Shown in pieces: positions 62,751 through 64,000 of a stretch of 64,000 bases of DNA. How positions within the stretch are numbered: position 1 is the stretch's first letter; each line of letters opens with the position of its first letter. The stretch is from Modicisalibacter muralis (GTDB lineage: Bacteria > Pseudomonadota > Gammaproteobacteria > Pseudomonadales > Halomonadaceae): assembly GCF_900102945.1 (NCBI RefSeq), contig NZ_FNGI01000001.1:558001-622000 (forward strand), in the 5' to 3' direction. The position numbers and the translations under genes are program-made. Under the pieces are notes generated by a model. It was not told the DNA's origin. It searched no databases and saw nothing but the letters and a program-made list of their open reading frames with translations.

Positions 62751-62827
62751 CGGAGCGTGGCGCAGCTTGGTAGCGCGCTGCAATGGGGTTGCAGAGGTCG
62801 CAGGTTCGAATCCTGTCGCTCCGACCA
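62751..62827 (+). tRNA. proL: tRNA-Pro, anticodon GGG
   Basis: A 77-base tRNA with encoded CCA. Acceptor arms CGGAGCG and CGCTCCG pair fully. The anticodon stem CTGCA/TGCAG encloses the 7-base loop ATGGGGT, giving anticodon GGG, which reads CCC and CCU. The T-arm has GGTTCGAATCC. No integrase or prophage end lies next to it, so it is not visibly used as an attachment site here. The 62541-62750 upstream stretch holds only a possible weak promoter (TTGCAT near 62664, TAGTAT 16 bases later). Confidence 0.96.
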
Positions 62828-63201
62828 AAGAAATCAGAAAACGGCCACTCGGATTTTTCCGGTGGCCTTTTTTCGTTGTCCTGAAAGCATCCGATCGATA
62901 CTGCTGCTGCTCCATGGGCCGCGATGCCGTTCGTCTTATGGGGCGCGGCAAGCGAGCGCCATGCGTATCTGCCGAGTGGGCTTGCTACGTAGGTCGTATG
63001 GCTCAACCCAACCACGTTCGCGAAACTCGCGGAAGGCTCCATTAGACAAAAACCTGAGTGCGGTCTCGATCATGGCTCTAGCAAGCCGGCTCATCTTGAT
63101 GCTGACGTCTATTATGCTTATGCGTTTAATCATCCCTATGTGAGCTTATGAGTCATGGAGTAGTCTTGGGGCGATGGGCAGGTCGGCGAACCGGGGGCTG
63201 C
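62828..63201. other. Stretch between tRNA-Pro and the DUF2970 gene
   Basis: 374 bases. The first 50 carry the tRNA terminator. I see no convincing gene, RNA or repeat in the rest; short overlapping open frames lack family features. Confidence 0.5.
62843..62873 (+). terminator. Terminator after tRNA-Pro
   Basis: GGCCAC-T-CGGA pairs with TCCG-GTGGCC (one bulged T), followed directly by TTTTTT. A strong Rho-independent terminator ending the tRNA transcript. Confidence 0.85.
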
Positions 63202-63375
63202 ATGTGGCAGGTCATCAAATCGGTACTGGCGGCGTTCTTCGGTGTGCAGAAGGATTCCCGGCGGCGCAGCGATTTCGAACATGGCAAGCCGATCGTTTTT
63301 ATCGCCACTGGCGTGGTCATGGCGCTGATCATGGTGGGGTTGGTGGTTTCCGTGGCGATGATGGCGGCGGGCTGA
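63202..63375 (+). CDS. DUF2970 single-span membrane protein
   Basis: A 57-residue protein beginning MWQVIKSVLAAFFGVQKDSRRRSDFEHGKP and ending in one hydrophobic span (about 31-55, IVFIATGVVMALIMVGLVVSVAM). The opening and length match DUF2970, a family often found near cytochrome oxidase genes in gammaproteobacteria. Function unknown. A frame 18 codons longer exists upstream but lacks conservation. It lies 116 bases before coxB. Confidence 0.8.
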   Translation: MWQVIKSVLAAFFGVQKDSRRRSDFEHGKPIVFIATGVVMALIMVGLVVSVAMMAAG

Positions 63376-63491
63376 GTAACGTTTAATTTGAGGTTGCACG
63401 CATAGCTGAAGGATCGCTAAGTTCTTCTATACTGATTTCTAATTTACTGCTTTAGCAATGCTCCTATGTACAAAAAACCAAGGAGGAGTCG

Positions 63492-64000
63492 ATGCGTAAG
63501 GTGCTCGTACTGGCTGTTATGGTAGTGGCAATTGCCGGATTGCAACGCAATGCTCTGGCAAGTGACTGGAACATGCCAGTCGGGGTGACCGAAATCAGCC
63601 GTAGTGTATACAGTCTGCACATGCTGATTTTCTGGATTTGCGTGGTCATCGGTGTCGTGGTTTTCGGCGCCATGTTCTATTCCCTATTCCGCTACCGACG
63701 CTCCAAGGGAGCCAAGGCCGCACATTTTCACGAGCACACCACCGTCGAAGTTTTCTGGACCACAATTCCCCTTCTGATTCTTGTCGCAATGGCCGTTCCC
63801 GCCACGGCAACCCTAAAAGAAATGTACGACACCTCCGAATCCGATCTCGATGTGCTGATTACTGGCCATCAATGGCGCTGGCAATATGAATATTTGGGCG
63901 AAGGTGTCAGTTTTTTCTCCAATTTGTCGACGCCGAGTGCTCAGATTGAGGGCGAGGCGCCAAAGGACGAACATTACTTGCTCGAGGTGGATCAGCCGTT
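63492..64000 (+). CDS. coxB: Cytochrome c oxidase subunit II (partial, runs off the window)
   Basis: The first 169 codons of subunit II of an aa3-type oxidase. A signal peptide (about 1-23) and two membrane spans (about 42-67 and 85-107) are visible. They bracket FRYRRSKGAKAAHFHEHTTVEVFWTTIPLLILVAMAVPAT. TGHQWRWQYEYLGEG begins the periplasmic cupredoxin domain. The copper ligands would lie beyond the window end. AGGAGGAG (63481-63488) is a strong ribosome-binding site 3 bases before the ATG. Confidence 0.95.
   Translation, partial: MRKVLVLAVMVVAIAGLQRNALASDWNMPVGVTEISRSVYSLHMLIFWICVVIGVVVFGAMFYSLFRYRRSKGAKAAHFHEHTTVEVFWTTIPLLILVAMAVPATATLKEMYDTSESDLDVLITGHQWRWQYEYLGEGVSFFSNLSTPSAQIEGEAPKDEHYLLEVDQP

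Noticed and set aside
62751-62827. tRNA-Pro as an integration site for a mobile element
   Set aside because: No integrase, direct repeat of the tRNA end or composition change within the window downstream of it.
1-64000. CRISPR arrays, insertion sequences, prophage or other mobile elements
   Set aside because: No regular repeat-spacer pattern, transposase, terminal inverted repeats or phage genes were seen on either strand.

Overview
The window is 64 kb of GC-rich chromosome with tightly packed, often translationally coupled genes. Gene content points to a halophilic gammaproteobacterium of the Halomonadaceae (Halomonas or Chromohalobacter type). The clues are an FlhDC-controlled flagellar and chemotaxis block, a TRAP carboxylate transporter, a cyanide-insensitive bd oxidase with CydDC, and pqiABC. 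This assignment is inference from gene content and style, not from a database search. I see no insertion sequence, prophage, integrase or CRISPR array.

Layout. 1-1.7 kb: a DUF2835 protein, a HigA-type antitoxin without a toxin, and type I asparaginase. 1.7-7.9 kb: a MarR regulator and a DctPQM TRAP transporter, divergent from pxpABC (5-oxoprolinase). 7.9-10.9 kb: a CynX-type MFS exporter, a CBS-domain protein and two unknown proteins. 11.1-37.4 kb: fliDST, fliK, an FlhB-C-like protein, flhDC, motAB, cheAW, three chemoreceptors, cheR, cheB, cheYZ, flhBA, an oversized flhF, a small FlhG-like gene, flhE and fliA. 37.5-42.7 kb: the rhlE helicase and pqiABC on the minus strand. 42.9-49.9 kb: a Ca/Na antiporter, cioAB and cydDC. 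50-60 kb: purine salvage and catabolism (adenine deaminase, guaD, xdhABC, a RutR-like regulator, a Tsx-like channel, a GntR regulator). 60.1-64 kb: hrpB, tRNA-Pro(GGG), a DUF2970 protein and the start of coxB.

How it works together. The flagellar block holds the master regulator (flhDC), sigma-28 (fliA), the export gate (flhAB), the filament cap and its chaperones, the stator and a complete adaptive chemotaxis set. I can read sigma-28 style promoters upstream of fliD, motA, fliA and one chemoreceptor gene. The motA promoter lies inside the hairpin that follows flhC. FlhF carries about 370 extra C-terminal residues. The next gene resembles the C-terminal part of FlhG but has no Walker A motif.

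In the purine block, adenine deaminase gives hypoxanthine, guanine deaminase gives xanthine, and XdhAB oxidises both to urate. A RutR-like TetR gene diverges from xdhA over an exact TTGACCA-N2-TGGTCAA operator. The most interesting leads are the FlhF/FlhG-like pair, the RutR-type operator on a purine operon, and the sigma-28 promoter embedded in a terminator.
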